Below are positions 6,646 through 13,689 of a DNA stretch of 18,240 nucleotides, piece by piece. The DNA comes from Burkholderiales bacterium (GTDB lineage Bacteria > Pseudomonadota > Gammaproteobacteria > Burkholderiales > Casimicrobiaceae), in assembly GCA_025354075.1 (NCBI GenBank), contig JANXNO010000496.1, positions 1 through 18,240 of the forward strand, written 5' to 3'. How positions within the stretch are numbered: the first letter of the stretch is position 1; every line of letters starts with the position of its first letter. The notes under the pieces were generated by a model, which saw only the letters and a list, made by a program, of their open reading frames with translations, was not told where the DNA came from and searched no databases. The translations under genes and the position numbers were made by a program.

Positions 6646-7797
6646 TCAAGCTGCAATGGACAGTGGCTCGGAAAGTGAGGCCAGCGGCGTCAACAAATGT
6701 CGAGATAAAAAACGAACTACAGGTACAACAAGCCCGTCGCCAGTAAGGCTGTAAGCCTCGTTGTAATTGGTGGGCAGCGCATATGTTTCTGGCAAACCCA
6801 TCAAACGTGCGGCCTCCCGAGTCGCGAGCAAGCGCGAACGAACCTTCGATCCGTCCACGACAAGAATGGTCTGCCTACTGGAACCGCCGCTCGCAGTTCT
6901 CAGGCACCCGGCTACGTCGTCAAAACGAACCTCCGCGCGCTGCACGCCCAATCGCGTGCGGCGATAAATACCTCCCACGCAGGGCTTGCCGGAGCGCTGC
7001 GCAACCAGCACTTTGTCGTGATTGACGGGCGACATCATGTCGAGAAGCCGCCGTGTCTCTTCCGAAGTGTGCCAGGCAATGTTGGGTGACTCGGTATCAA
7101 TCAGATCAGCGAAAACTTGCACGCGCTTTGGCGGCGTCGGCAAATTCCACCAGACCCAGCTTTCCTGGCAAGATTTCGCTAGCGCCAGTTTGGCCTCGAC
7201 CAACCGATTAGGATGCCAGTGAGCGCAAGGCCCTGATCGTTCCAAGCCAGACCGAATTGCCAGCTCAGGCGCGAAGTTAGGTAACACCGCCACAATAAAA
7301 AGCCGTGGCCTAGACTGCGGCACAAAATGAACGGCATCAAGAACCATCGCTCCGAATCGATAGCCATTTCTGAGAAGCGAATCCGCAATTTGCGCAAAGT
7401 CTTGGCCATCGTTCGACGATAGCGCTCCCACAACGTTCTCAAGGACGACAACACTCGGCTGGCGATCTTGTGCGCGAAGCTCCGATAGCAAGCGAGACAC
7501 CTGCCAAAAAGCTCCGCTACGCTCGCCGGACAGACCGACACCTTTGCCTGCTAACGACAAGTCCTGGCAAGGAAAAGACGCCCACAAAAGGTCGGCGTGA
7601 TCAGGCAAATCACATGCGGTGACATTGGCGACGTCATCAACGCACAAATGCGTACTGCCAAAATTTTGCGCATAAGCATCGGCTTTTTTTTCGTCGAAAT
7701 CGTTTGCGAACAAGCACCGCCAATTCGGACCAAGCCCCAATCGGGCCATCCCCCCGCCAGCGAAAAGCTCATAAAAACTGTTCATATATCCAGACAT
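6646..7797 (-). CDS. Type II DNA (cytosine-5) methyltransferase
   Basis: This enzyme should methylate cytosine at C5 in the target of the adjacent GIY-YIG nuclease, protecting host DNA. Numbered from the ATG at 7797 (383 residues), motif I is YELFAGGGMARLGLG (about 9-23), the catalytic loop is SFPCQDLSLAGKG with Cys77, motif VI is LENVVG (119-124), motif VIII is FVPQSRPRLFIVA (158-170), and the C-terminus has the motif IX/X-like LMGLPETYALP and YSLTGDGLVVPVV. A variable target-recognition region lies between. The next ATG at 7785 gives MNSFYELFAGGG, a typical family start, and is equally possible; neither has a clear ribosome site. The frame stays open up to 8784 against greB, but that part is an antisense artefact. 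The methylase precedes the nuclease, so protection could come first. Base composition is lower in GC than the flanking genes. Confidence 0.9.
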   Translation of the reverse strand: MSGYMNSFYELFAGGGMARLGLGPNWRCLFANDFDEKKADAYAQNFGSTHLCVDDVANVTACDLPDHADLLWASFPCQDLSLAGKGVGLSGERSGAFWQVSRLLSELRAQDRQPSVVVLENVVGALSSNDGQDFAQIADSLLRNGYRFGAMVLDAVHFVPQSRPRLFIVAVLPNFAPELAIRSGLERSGPCAHWHPNRLVEAKLALAKSCQESWVWWNLPTPPKRVQVFADLIDTESPNIAWHTSEETRRLLDMMSPVNHDKVLVAQRSGKPCVGGIYRRTRLGVQRAEVRFDDVAGCLRTASGGSSRQTILVVDGSKVRSRLLATREAARLMGLPETYALPTNYNEAYSLTGDGLVVPVVRFLSRHLLTPLASLSEPLSIAA

Positions 7798-7800
7798 TCG

Positions 7801-7817
7801 ACATTTAATCGAAATGT
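7801..7817. promoter_or_regulatory. Candidate operator: small palindrome beside the methyltransferase start
   Basis: The palindrome acattt-N5-aaatgt (arms 7801-7806 and 7812-7817) lies just upstream of the methyltransferase start codon at 7797. An overlapping second symmetry (ttcga at 7797-7801 with tcgaa at 7809-7813) shares its centre region. Many type II R-M modules carry small operators in this position, bound by a C protein or the methylase itself. No C-protein gene is seen here, and the methylase has no N-terminal DNA-binding extension. The role is therefore a guess. Confidence 0.3.
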
Positions 7818-7983
7818 TACTTGCGATAAACATGGTGCGCAAGAGCACCGCGAGCATGTGCGATATGAGGTCAGTAAAGTCCTTATGCGGAGAAACGCAA
7901 ATCAAGCTTTCACAATACCTTAAATCCCACTCCGTTAACATCCACCTCCCGCCACCCCACGGTCGCCCCGCCGCGCGACATCC

Positions 7984-8604
7984 ATGAGCAAAGCCTTCAC
8001 CAAAGAGAACCCTGACGCACCCGAAGATGATGACGACATCACGCTTCCGGCTTTGCCTGCGGGTTCGAAGAATTACATGACGCCGGGTGGGCATGGTCGC
8101 TTGAAGGTGGAGCTTGAGCATTTGACGACCGTGGATCGGCCCGAGGTGACGCGCATTGTGTCTTGGGCGGCGAGTAACGGGGATCGCAGCGAAAACGGCG
8201 ATTATCTTTATGGCAAACGGCGGCTGCGCGAGATTGATCGGCGCACGCGATATCTGATCAAGCGGCTGGACACGGCGGAGGTGATTGATCCTGCGGGTCG
8301 CGACATCGAGCAGATATTTTTTGGCGCAACGGTGACGGTGGTGAATCAGCGCAATGAAGAGCGCACCATCGCGATTGTCGGCCTGGATGAGGTTGATCCG
8401 CAACGTGGGTATGTGAGTTGGGTGAGCCCGATTGCGCGCGCGCTGACCAAGAGCAGCGAGGGTGACGTGGTGCTGCTGCCAACGCCTGCGGGCGTGGAGG
8501 AGCTGGAGGTTTTGGCGGTGGTGTATCAGGCGCTCGACACGCATCTGCCACCGAGCCACACGCAGTTGACAACGCCGCCTGTGGCGGACGCACCTGCACC
8601 TTGA
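7984..8604 (+). CDS. greB: Transcription elongation factor GreB
   Basis: GreB enters the secondary channel of backtracked RNA polymerase and stimulates cleavage of the nascent RNA so that elongation can resume. The N-terminal coiled coil is centred on SNGDRSENGDYLYGKRRLREIDRR, whose tip acidic residues (Asp67, Glu70, Asp73) correspond to the catalytic tip of Gre factors. The run YGKRRLREIDRR distinguishes GreB from GreA. The C-terminal FKBP-like domain follows, with FFGATVTVV, YVSWVSPIARAL and GDVVLLPTPAGVEELEVLAV. At 206 residues it is longer than E. coli GreB (158); the extra length is an acidic N-terminal stretch (DAPEDDDD) and a short proline-rich tail. No strong ribosome site precedes the ATG. 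It ends 12 bp before the ZapB-like gene and may be co-transcribed with it. Confidence 0.92.
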   Translation: MSKAFTKENPDAPEDDDDITLPALPAGSKNYMTPGGHGRLKVELEHLTTVDRPEVTRIVSWAASNGDRSENGDYLYGKRRLREIDRRTRYLIKRLDTAEVIDPAGRDIEQIFFGATVTVVNQRNEERTIAIVGLDEVDPQRGYVSWVSPIARALTKSSEGDVVLLPTPAGVEELEVLAVVYQALDTHLPPSHTQLTTPPVADAPAP

Positions 8605-8616
8605 TATAGTTGTTGA

Positions 8617-8880
8617 ATGTCTACGCCCGCCACCCACACATTGGACGAACTTGAAATCGCGCTTGATGCGGCTGCCGCGCAGATGCAGCGGTTGTTCGAC
8701 GAGAACGCGCGATTGCGCAGTCAGCTTGCGGACGTACGCGGCGAGCTCGCCGAAGCGAATGAGCGCATGCGTATGGCCGGGCACAAATTGCGTGTGGTGG
8801 CGGAGCGTTTGCCACAGGCTGCGGTTGAGACTGAAAACGGCGCTGAAGTCGCCAAAGCTGGGCTGGAAAAAGCAGCATGA
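8617..8880 (+). CDS. ZapB-like small coiled-coil cell-division protein
   Basis: This 87-residue protein is almost entirely alpha-helical. Residues 8-65 (LDELEIALDAAAAQMQRLFD onward, then ENARLRSQLADVRGELAEAN) show heptad spacing of leucines and charged residues typical of a coiled coil. Small proteins of this type directly upstream of zapA are recurrent in betaproteobacteria and are usually named ZapB-like. ZapB in E. coli links the ZapA-decorated FtsZ ring to the nucleoid. The stop overlaps the zapA start (ATGA at 8877), so translation is probably coupled. There is no clear ribosome site, though a tatagt sequence at 8605-8610 could be part of a promoter. Similarity to true ZapB is general, so function rests on context and coiled-coil form. 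Confidence 0.72.
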   Translation: MSTPATHTLDELEIALDAAAAQMQRLFDENARLRSQLADVRGELAEANERMRMAGHKLRVVAERLPQAAVETENGAEVAKAGLEKAA

Positions 8881-9161
8881 GCGTCACGCTAGAAGCCAAT
8901 ATTCACGGCCGTAAATTTCGCCTCGCCGCGCCTGAAGCGGAGAGCGCCGCGTTGGCTGAGGCCATCGCGATTGTTGAGGCCGAATGTGCCGTGATTGCAC
9001 AGAAGCAGCCGACCGCAGAGATTGAGCGCGTATTGCTGCTGGCTGCGCTGGAACTGGCCGCGACCAAGCCGTCCAGCGAGCCAGACCCACGCACGGAAGC
9101 GCGCTTGCTGGCGATGACGACAAAGCTGAAGCACACGCTGGCTGAGACGCAAGCCGGTTAG
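8877..9161 (+). CDS. zapA: Cell division protein ZapA
   Basis: ZapA is a cytoplasmic protein that binds FtsZ and bundles protofilaments at the division site. The 94-residue product has the family layout: an N-terminal strand region VTLEANIHGRKFRLAAPEAE (3-22), followed by a long helix (about 24-93) through LAEAIAIVEAECAVIAQKQP and ERVLLLAALELAA that forms the tetramer coiled coil. The start ATG overlaps the stop of the ZapB-like gene. A downstream 6S RNA gene is a familiar arrangement for zapA and strengthens the call. The conserved VxLxxNIxGRxFRLAxPxxE stretch fits known betaproteobacterial ZapA. No terminator with a good T run separates it from 6S RNA; two short stem-loops are present instead. 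Confidence 0.87.
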   Translation: MSVTLEANIHGRKFRLAAPEAESAALAEAIAIVEAECAVIAQKQPTAEIERVLLLAALELAATKPSSEPDPRTEARLLAMTTKLKHTLAETQAG

Positions 9162-9175
9162 TACAAAGACCACGC

Positions 9176-9239
9176 TGTAGGAGCGGTTTCACCGCGATTC
9201 CCATGCCACACTCAAGCCCTGAAATGGCGGTAGAACCGC
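9176..9239. repeat. REP-like sequence and second short hairpin between zapA and 6S RNA
   Basis: The sequence tgtaggagcggtttcaccgc at 9176-9195 resembles the widespread gtaggagcggcttcagccgcga type of REP element of gammaproteobacteria, with a short stem gcgg/ccgc. A second stem-loop pairs gcggt (9227-9231) with accgc (9235-9239) around aga. Both lie in the 143-bp zapA-ssrS spacer and may be a degenerate pair. They could act as a weak transcription barrier after zapA. A tagaat hexamer at 9263-9268 downstream is a possible -10 element, and ttgctc at 9273-9278 a possible -35 for 6S RNA; neither is certain. Confidence 0.45.
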
Positions 9240-9304
9240 ACCCACAAAAACAGCAACAAGCGTAGAATCAATGTTGCTCCTGCGGTGTTGGTGGTGGTCG
9301 AATA

Positions 9305-9490
9305 TTTCTTTGAGCCAATGCGCTTGTCGCGAGGAAGCCTGACCTTACTGTGGACGTGTGCGCGGCTCTTGATTTAGGTGATTTCGGTCACCGTTTCTCG
9401 CCAGCTGTACCTAGCGCCACGGTGCAGGCGTCCACTCTTGAACCCTGGTTCAAGATGCCGATTGCTGCGGCATTCGCGGGAGTCTTGAAT
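9305..9490 (+). ncRNA. ssrS: 6S RNA (SsrS)
   Basis: 6S RNA mimics an open promoter and binds the sigma-70 RNA polymerase holoenzyme, lowering transcription in stationary phase. The region lies directly downstream of zapA, where ssrS is usually found. It begins with a 5' segment resembling the family (tttctttgagccaatgcgc), contains gaggaagcctgacc, and ends with a near-symmetric block gaaccctggttcaaga that matches the conserved gaaccaagggttcaag area of E. coli 6S RNA. The aatgc at 9318-9322 can pair with gcatt near the 3' end as part of the closing stem. The size, about 186 nt, fits. Exact ends are estimates. A terminator hairpin lies just beyond. Confidence 0.85.
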
Positions 9491-9498
9491 TCACACGT

Positions 9499-9526
9499 GG
9501 GGAGTCGACTGACTCCCCTTTTCTTT
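9499..9526 (+). terminator. Rho-independent terminator after 6S RNA
   Basis: A perfect 8-bp stem, ggggagtc (9499-9506) with gactcccc (9511-9518), closes a 4-base loop and is followed by ttttcttt (9519-9526). The start codon of the next gene is only 11 bases further on, and its ribosome site begins within three bases of the T run. Any transcript of that gene starting upstream must read through this terminator. Confidence 0.9.
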
Positions 9527-9536
9527 GCGAGGGCTT

Positions 9537-9992
<456 letters not shown>

Positions 9993-10011
9993 GTTGTTGG
10001 CACCTTGCCTC

Positions 10012-10036
10012 TGCCCCCTCCCCTTGAAGGGGGAGG
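10012..10036. repeat. Short GC-rich hairpin repeat upstream of the TauE/SafE gene
   Basis: The stem pairs cctcccc (10017-10023) with ggggagg (10030-10036) across a ttgaag loop. The purine and pyrimidine composition resembles the REP-like doublet between btuB and btuF, so it may be a single copy of a related family. It sits in the 62-bp EVE-TauE gap. There is no T run after it on the plus strand, so it is unlikely to be an intrinsic terminator in that direction. Confidence 0.6.
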
Positions 10037-10054
10037 AACCCAACATCTAAAAAA

Positions 10055-10867
10055 ATGGAATACATCAACGTCTGGTTCTTAGGCTATCTCGTGCTCGGCG
10101 TTGCCATCGGCTTCTTCGCAGGGTTGCTCGGCATTGGCGGCGGCGCGATGATGGTGCCGGTGCTGGCGATCATGTTTCCGGCGCAGGGCTTTCCTTTTGA
10201 AACGAAGATGCAGGTGATCCTCGCCACGTCGATGGCGACGATTATGTTCACCTCCATTTCGTCAGTGCGCGCACATCACGCCAAGGGTGCGGTGAGCTGG
10301 CCGACGCTGTGGGCGATGGTGTCGGGCATATTGGTTGGCGCGCTGATCGGCGCGCGCGTGGTCAAGCACATGTCCACCGCCTTTCTCGGCATCTTTTTCA
10401 TCTGTTTTTTGTTCTACACCGCCACGCAAATGCTGGTGAACGTGAAGCCGAAAGCATCGCGCACGTTGCCCGGAAAATTGGGCTTGTTTGCGGCGGGCTC
10501 GGTGCTCGGCTTTTTGTCGGCGATGGTCAGCGTTGGTGGCGCGTTTTTCACGATCCCGTTCATGACGTGGTGCAACGTGCCCACGATCACCGCGATCGGT
10601 ACGTCGGCCGCGTTGGGCTTTCCGATTGCAGTGTTCACCACCGCTGCCAACATTTTCAACGGCTGGGACGTGCCCAATGTGCCGCAGCCGTCGTTAGGCT
10701 ATGTTTATTTGCCTGCGCTGATCGGCATCTCGATCACCAGCATGATCCTTGCGCCATTCGGCGCACGGCTCGCGCATCGCTTGCCCGTACAAACGCTCAA
10801 GCGCATCTTTGCTGTGCTGCTCTATGCGCTCGGCGTGCGCATGCTGTGGGGTTTATTGACCGCGTAG
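10055..10867 (+). CDS. TauE/SafE-family sulfite/organosulfur exporter-type permease
   Basis: This 270-residue inner-membrane protein belongs to the TauE/SafE (DUF81) family, linked to movement of sulfite, sulfoacetate and other small anions. It has about eight hydrophobic helices in two related halves. The first half begins with LGYLVLGVAIGFFAGLLGIGGG-like sequence followed by MMVPVL, and the second repeats the pattern as GSVLGFLSAMVSVGGAFFTIP. These glycine-rich G-x-G-G-(G/A) motifs, one per half, are the family signature. The helix after TKMQVILATSMATIMFTSISS matches the conserved A-x-x-T-S-x-x region. The ATG at 10055 has a purine-rich lead of six adenines but the nearest ggagg is too far away. 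The substrate cannot be predicted. The gene converges on the CoA transferase with 7 bp between stops. Confidence 0.85.
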   Translation: MEYINVWFLGYLVLGVAIGFFAGLLGIGGGAMMVPVLAIMFPAQGFPFETKMQVILATSMATIMFTSISSVRAHHAKGAVSWPTLWAMVSGILVGALIGARVVKHMSTAFLGIFFICFLFYTATQMLVNVKPKASRTLPGKLGLFAAGSVLGFLSAMVSVGGAFFTIPFMTWCNVPTITAIGTSAALGFPIAVFTTAANIFNGWDVPNVPQPSLGYVYLPALIGISITSMILAPFGARLAHRLPVQTLKRIFAVLLYALGVRMLWGLLTA

Positions 10868-10874
10868 CGCCGCT

Positions 10875-12254
10875 TCAGGGCCAGACGGGTGGATGGGTGC
10901 CCGGCGGCGCCGAGGGACGCGCCCAACGCACTGGCGTTCGTTCAAGCTGCGCGCTATGACGCAGCGCGGCCAGCTCACCAAAACCCGATGCGGCAGTCTC
11001 CAGATACGGCGTGCGGTCTGGTCGCGCAACTGCAAATCCGTTTTCGACCCGGCCCAAAGTTCGAATCCAGTGCCCCGTTTGCGCGAGCGACAAACGCACG
11101 TGCCAACTGCCGCCTTCCAGCGCCTGGCGTCGCAACGCCACAGCTGCGGCAAACGCCATCAAGTGTCCCGTCGCGTAGTCGAGGATCTGCATCGGCAAAG
11201 GCTTCGGATCAGGCGACCTGGCGGCTTCAGCCTCCGCGTGATTGAAGCCCATCGCGGTTTGCACCAATGAGTCAAATCCGCGTCGGTCTCGCCACGGGCC
11301 TGCTTCGCCATAAGCAGACAGGGAGACACAAACGATGCCCGGCCTGCGCTCCGCGACGGCCTCGGGACTGAAGCCTCGCGCATCGAGCCCACCGGGGCGA
11401 TAGCCCTGCACACATACGTGAGCGTCGGCAAGCAGGCGCTCAAGCACTTCGCGGCCATCCAGCGTTTGCAAATCCACATGCGTGGAGAGCTTGCCGCGAC
11501 TGGTGTCGGCGATAGATTTGATATTTGGCAAATGCGGTGAATTCACCAGCATCACGTCCGCGCCGTACGCCGCCAGCGCGCGCCCGCACACGGGGCCTGC
11601 GAGGATGCGCGTGAGGTCAAGCACGCGCACGCCGGTGAGCGGCCGATCGTCCACATTCAGCGCGGGCAATTCACGAGGCGGCGCATCGCCAATGCGCTCA
11701 AATCGCATGAGCGGCAGCGCGGCGACAGCCTGCCCTTGCGGATGTTTGTCCCATTCTTCAAAGCTGCGAAACGCTGCAACGACCAAGCCCGCATCCGCCG
11801 CAGCCTGCTCAAAGTCGAGCGCCTTCCATGCAAGCAGCGCGCGCTCGGCGTCAGCGCGTTGCGCGCTCTCTGGCGCGAGGCCTAGCAGTCGCAACGCGCC
11901 GTCGCGATGGTGCGCAAAATTGGCGTGAATGCGCACCCAGCCATCAGCACAGCGATACAGCCCGGAGAACTTGTCCCACGGGTCCGGCACGCGACCATCA
12001 AGGCTGAACCAGCCCGAACATTCGAGCGCCGCGTGCTGCATCTCGGCGCTCACATCCCGCCTTGCCTGGCCGCGCGCGTGACCGAGCTCACACGCCGCGA
12101 GCGCGCCAGCGGCGATGGTTGCCTGCGCCGCAGTGCCGACCGCGAACGACGACGGAAGAACCGGGTCGGAGCCCGTCAGTAAAGCGTGTGAAAGCGCTGA
12201 GATGGGCAAGTCACCAACCGCCCAGATATTTTGTAAAACGTCATGCGGACTCAT
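10875..12254 (-). CDS. CaiB/BaiF-type CoA transferase with apparently permuted domain order
   Basis: Class III CoA transferases move CoA between acyl groups through a catalytic aspartate. In ordinary members the protein begins with a segment like LTGVRVLDLTRILAGPVCGRALAA; here that block is at residues 206-230 of 459. The N-terminal 200 residues look instead like the small domain that usually follows, with YRCADGWVRIHANFAHH (100-116) and DFEQAAADAGLVVAAFRSFE (147-166). Later come GYRPGGLDARGFSPE (284-298), VSLSAYGEAGPWRDRRGFD (310-328) and LDYATGHLMAF (358-368), with Asp359 the likely catalytic residue. The protein thus seems to be a permuted version. The substrate is unknown. The ATG at 12254 has a gagg ribosome site nine bases before it. 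It starts 9 bp after the MFS gene, so the two probably form an operon. Confidence 0.85.
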   Translation of the reverse strand: MSPHDVLQNIWAVGDLPISALSHALLTGSDPVLPSSFAVGTAAQATIAAGALAACELGHARGQARRDVSAEMQHAALECSGWFSLDGRVPDPWDKFSGLYRCADGWVRIHANFAHHRDGALRLLGLAPESAQRADAERALLAWKALDFEQAAADAGLVVAAFRSFEEWDKHPQGQAVAALPLMRFERIGDAPPRELPALNVDDRPLTGVRVLDLTRILAGPVCGRALAAYGADVMLVNSPHLPNIKSIADTSRGKLSTHVDLQTLDGREVLERLLADAHVCVQGYRPGGLDARGFSPEAVAERRPGIVCVSLSAYGEAGPWRDRRGFDSLVQTAMGFNHAEAEAARSPDPKPLPMQILDYATGHLMAFAAAVALRRQALEGGSWHVRLSLAQTGHWIRTLGRVENGFAVARPDRTPYLETAASGFGELAALRHSAQLERTPVRWARPSAPPGTHPPVWP

Positions 12255-12263
12255 CGGCCAACC

Positions 12264-13565
12264 TCACTCTTTCTGCTTCGTCCCAAACCCCGGATCAACA
12301 TTGATCAACGCCGTGACCAAAAAGCTCGGAATCGTCGCGACACACACCCAGATAAAAAAGTTGGTGTAGCCCATTTGCGACTGCACCCAGCCGCTGGCCA
12401 TGCCGGGCAACATCATGCCTAGCGCCATGAAGCCGGTGCAGATGGCGTAGTGAGCCGTCTGATGCTCGCCCTTCGCCGTCATGATCATGAACAACACGTA
12501 CGCCGTGAATCCGAAGCCGTAGCCGAATTGCTCGGTGGCTACCAGTGAACCAATGAGCCAAATATTGGTAGGCAGGGTGATCGCCAAATACACGTACACC
12601 GCATTCGGCAAGTTGATGGCGAGCGCCATGATCCACAGCCAGCGCTTCATGCCGTCGCGCGAAATCAGGTACGCGGAGAGCAAGCCGCCAATGGTCAGCG
12701 CGATCACGCCAACCGTGCCGTACACGATGCCGACGTCGGCGGTGGACAACCCGAGCCCGCCCTTCTCCGCCTTGTCGAGCAGGAACACCGGCGCGATCTT
12801 CACCAGTTGCGATTCGGCGAAGCGATACAGCAGCAGGAACGCGAGAATGATGATGATTTCCTTCTTCTGCAAAAACTTCGCGAAGATCAGGACGAAGGTT
12901 TTGCCCACCTTGCCGTCGGCAATATTCGCAACATCATTCGCAGGACGCGGCAGCATGAAGCGGTGATAAACGAACAGCGACACAAACATCGCGCTGAGCA
13001 AAAAGAACACGATGGACCAGGCCAGCGTGAGATTACCCGTGACCTCAGTAAATTTGCCCGCAAGATACACGAGCCCACCCTGCCCGGTGATCATGGACAG
13101 ACGGAAAAACGTGCTGCGAATGCCGACGTAGGCGGCTTGTTCGTGTTGCCCCAAACCGAGCATGTAAAAGCCATCGGACGCGATGTCGTGCGTGGCTGCG
13201 CTGAACGCGAGCAACCAGAAAACGGCGAGCGTGACACGGAAAAAATTATCAAGCGGCAACGTCAATGCGACCAGCGCGAACGCCGCGCCAATCAACAGTT
13301 CAAGCCACACGATCCAGCCGCGTTTGGTGCGGAACATGTCGACAAACGGCGACCACAGCGGCTTGATGACAAACGGCAAATACAACCAGCTGGTGTAGAG
13401 CGCGATGTCGGTGTTCGACACGCCCATGTTTTTGTACAGAATCACCGAGAGCGTCATCACTGCGACGTATGGAATGCCCTGCCCGAAGTACAGCGTGGGG
13501 ATCCACCACCAGACGCTACGTGGGCGTTGGGTGGCGGTGAAGTGTTGCGAAGGTGTGTCGCTCAT
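12264..13565 (-). CDS. AmpG-like MFS transporter
   Basis: This 433-residue inner-membrane protein has about twelve hydrophobic helices and belongs to the PAT/AmpG branch of the major facilitator superfamily. The N-terminus RPRSVWWWIPTLYFGQGIPY is typical of AmpG-like permeases, and AFSAATHDIASDGFYML in the fourth-to-fifth helix area matches the conserved ASxDI-x-x-DG-like loop. AmpG imports muropeptides, but many relatives of this size carry other substrates, and this gene is not near peptidoglycan-recycling genes. It is coupled to a CoA transferase 9 bp downstream, which could point to an organic acid or acyl substrate; that is inference. I prefer the ATG at 13565 over the one at 13586, because the latter lies inside a short palindromic repeat. 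Neither has a convincing ribosome site. Confidence 0.8.
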   Translation of the reverse strand: MSDTPSQHFTATQRPRSVWWWIPTLYFGQGIPYVAVMTLSVILYKNMGVSNTDIALYTSWLYLPFVIKPLWSPFVDMFRTKRGWIVWLELLIGAAFALVALTLPLDNFFRVTLAVFWLLAFSAATHDIASDGFYMLGLGQHEQAAYVGIRSTFFRLSMITGQGGLVYLAGKFTEVTGNLTLAWSIVFFLLSAMFVSLFVYHRFMLPRPANDVANIADGKVGKTFVLIFAKFLQKKEIIIILAFLLLYRFAESQLVKIAPVFLLDKAEKGGLGLSTADVGIVYGTVGVIALTIGGLLSAYLISRDGMKRWLWIMALAINLPNAVYVYLAITLPTNIWLIGSLVATEQFGYGFGFTAYVLFMIMTAKGEHQTAHYAICTGFMALGMMLPGMASGWVQSQMGYTNFFIWVCVATIPSFLVTALINVDPGFGTKQKE

Positions 13566-13579
13566 GTCGCGGGTTTTGC

Positions 13580-13607
13580 CTGTCATTCCTGCGAAGGCGG
13601 GAATCCA
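13580..13607. repeat. Short palindromic repeat of the attcccgc-type upstream of the MFS gene
   Basis: The stem pairs attcctgc (13585-13592) with gcgggaat (13597-13604), with one wobble pair, around gaag. The core tgtcattcc-gcgggaatcca resembles dRS3-like and related intergenic palindromes found widely in proteobacteria. It overlaps an alternative ATG of the MFS gene (13584-13586), showing that this start is part of the repeat rather than of the ancestral gene. Confidence 0.7.
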
Positions 13608-13617
13608 GACCGTAATC

Positions 13618-13689
13618 TACGCGAAGTGCGGTTTGCCGAGCGGTTCGGCGATCACTTCAGGGCGTAAACGCTAACTCAACTACGCGAAG
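13618..13689. repeat. Stem-loop and 10-bp direct repeat at the gshA 3' end
   Basis: The sequence ctacgcgaag occurs at 13618-13627 and again at 13680-13689, where it includes the gshA stop codon. Between them, gaagtg (13623-13628) can pair with cacttc (13653-13658), enclosing gccga (13635-13639) with tcggc (13645-13649). The structure may terminate or stabilise the gshA transcript on the minus strand, but no T run is present. The direct repeat suggests a small duplication of the gshA tail. Confidence 0.4.

Noticed and set aside
5903..6754. Long open frame on the plus strand across the nuclease gene.
   Set aside because: It is antisense to the GIY-YIG gene, whose motifs are clear, and has no domain of its own.
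7798..8784. The methyltransferase frame stays open for 329 further codons upstream, overlapping greB and the ZapB-like gene on the opposite strand.
   Set aside because: The extra residues are arginine- and histidine-rich, resemble no known domain, and lie opposite well-supported genes. The methylase family begins at the NSFYELFAGGG block.
12807..13667. Long plus-strand open frame (286 codons) opposite the MFS gene.
   Set aside because: Its residues are charged and low in hydrophobic content with no recognisable motif; the minus strand encodes a good membrane protein.
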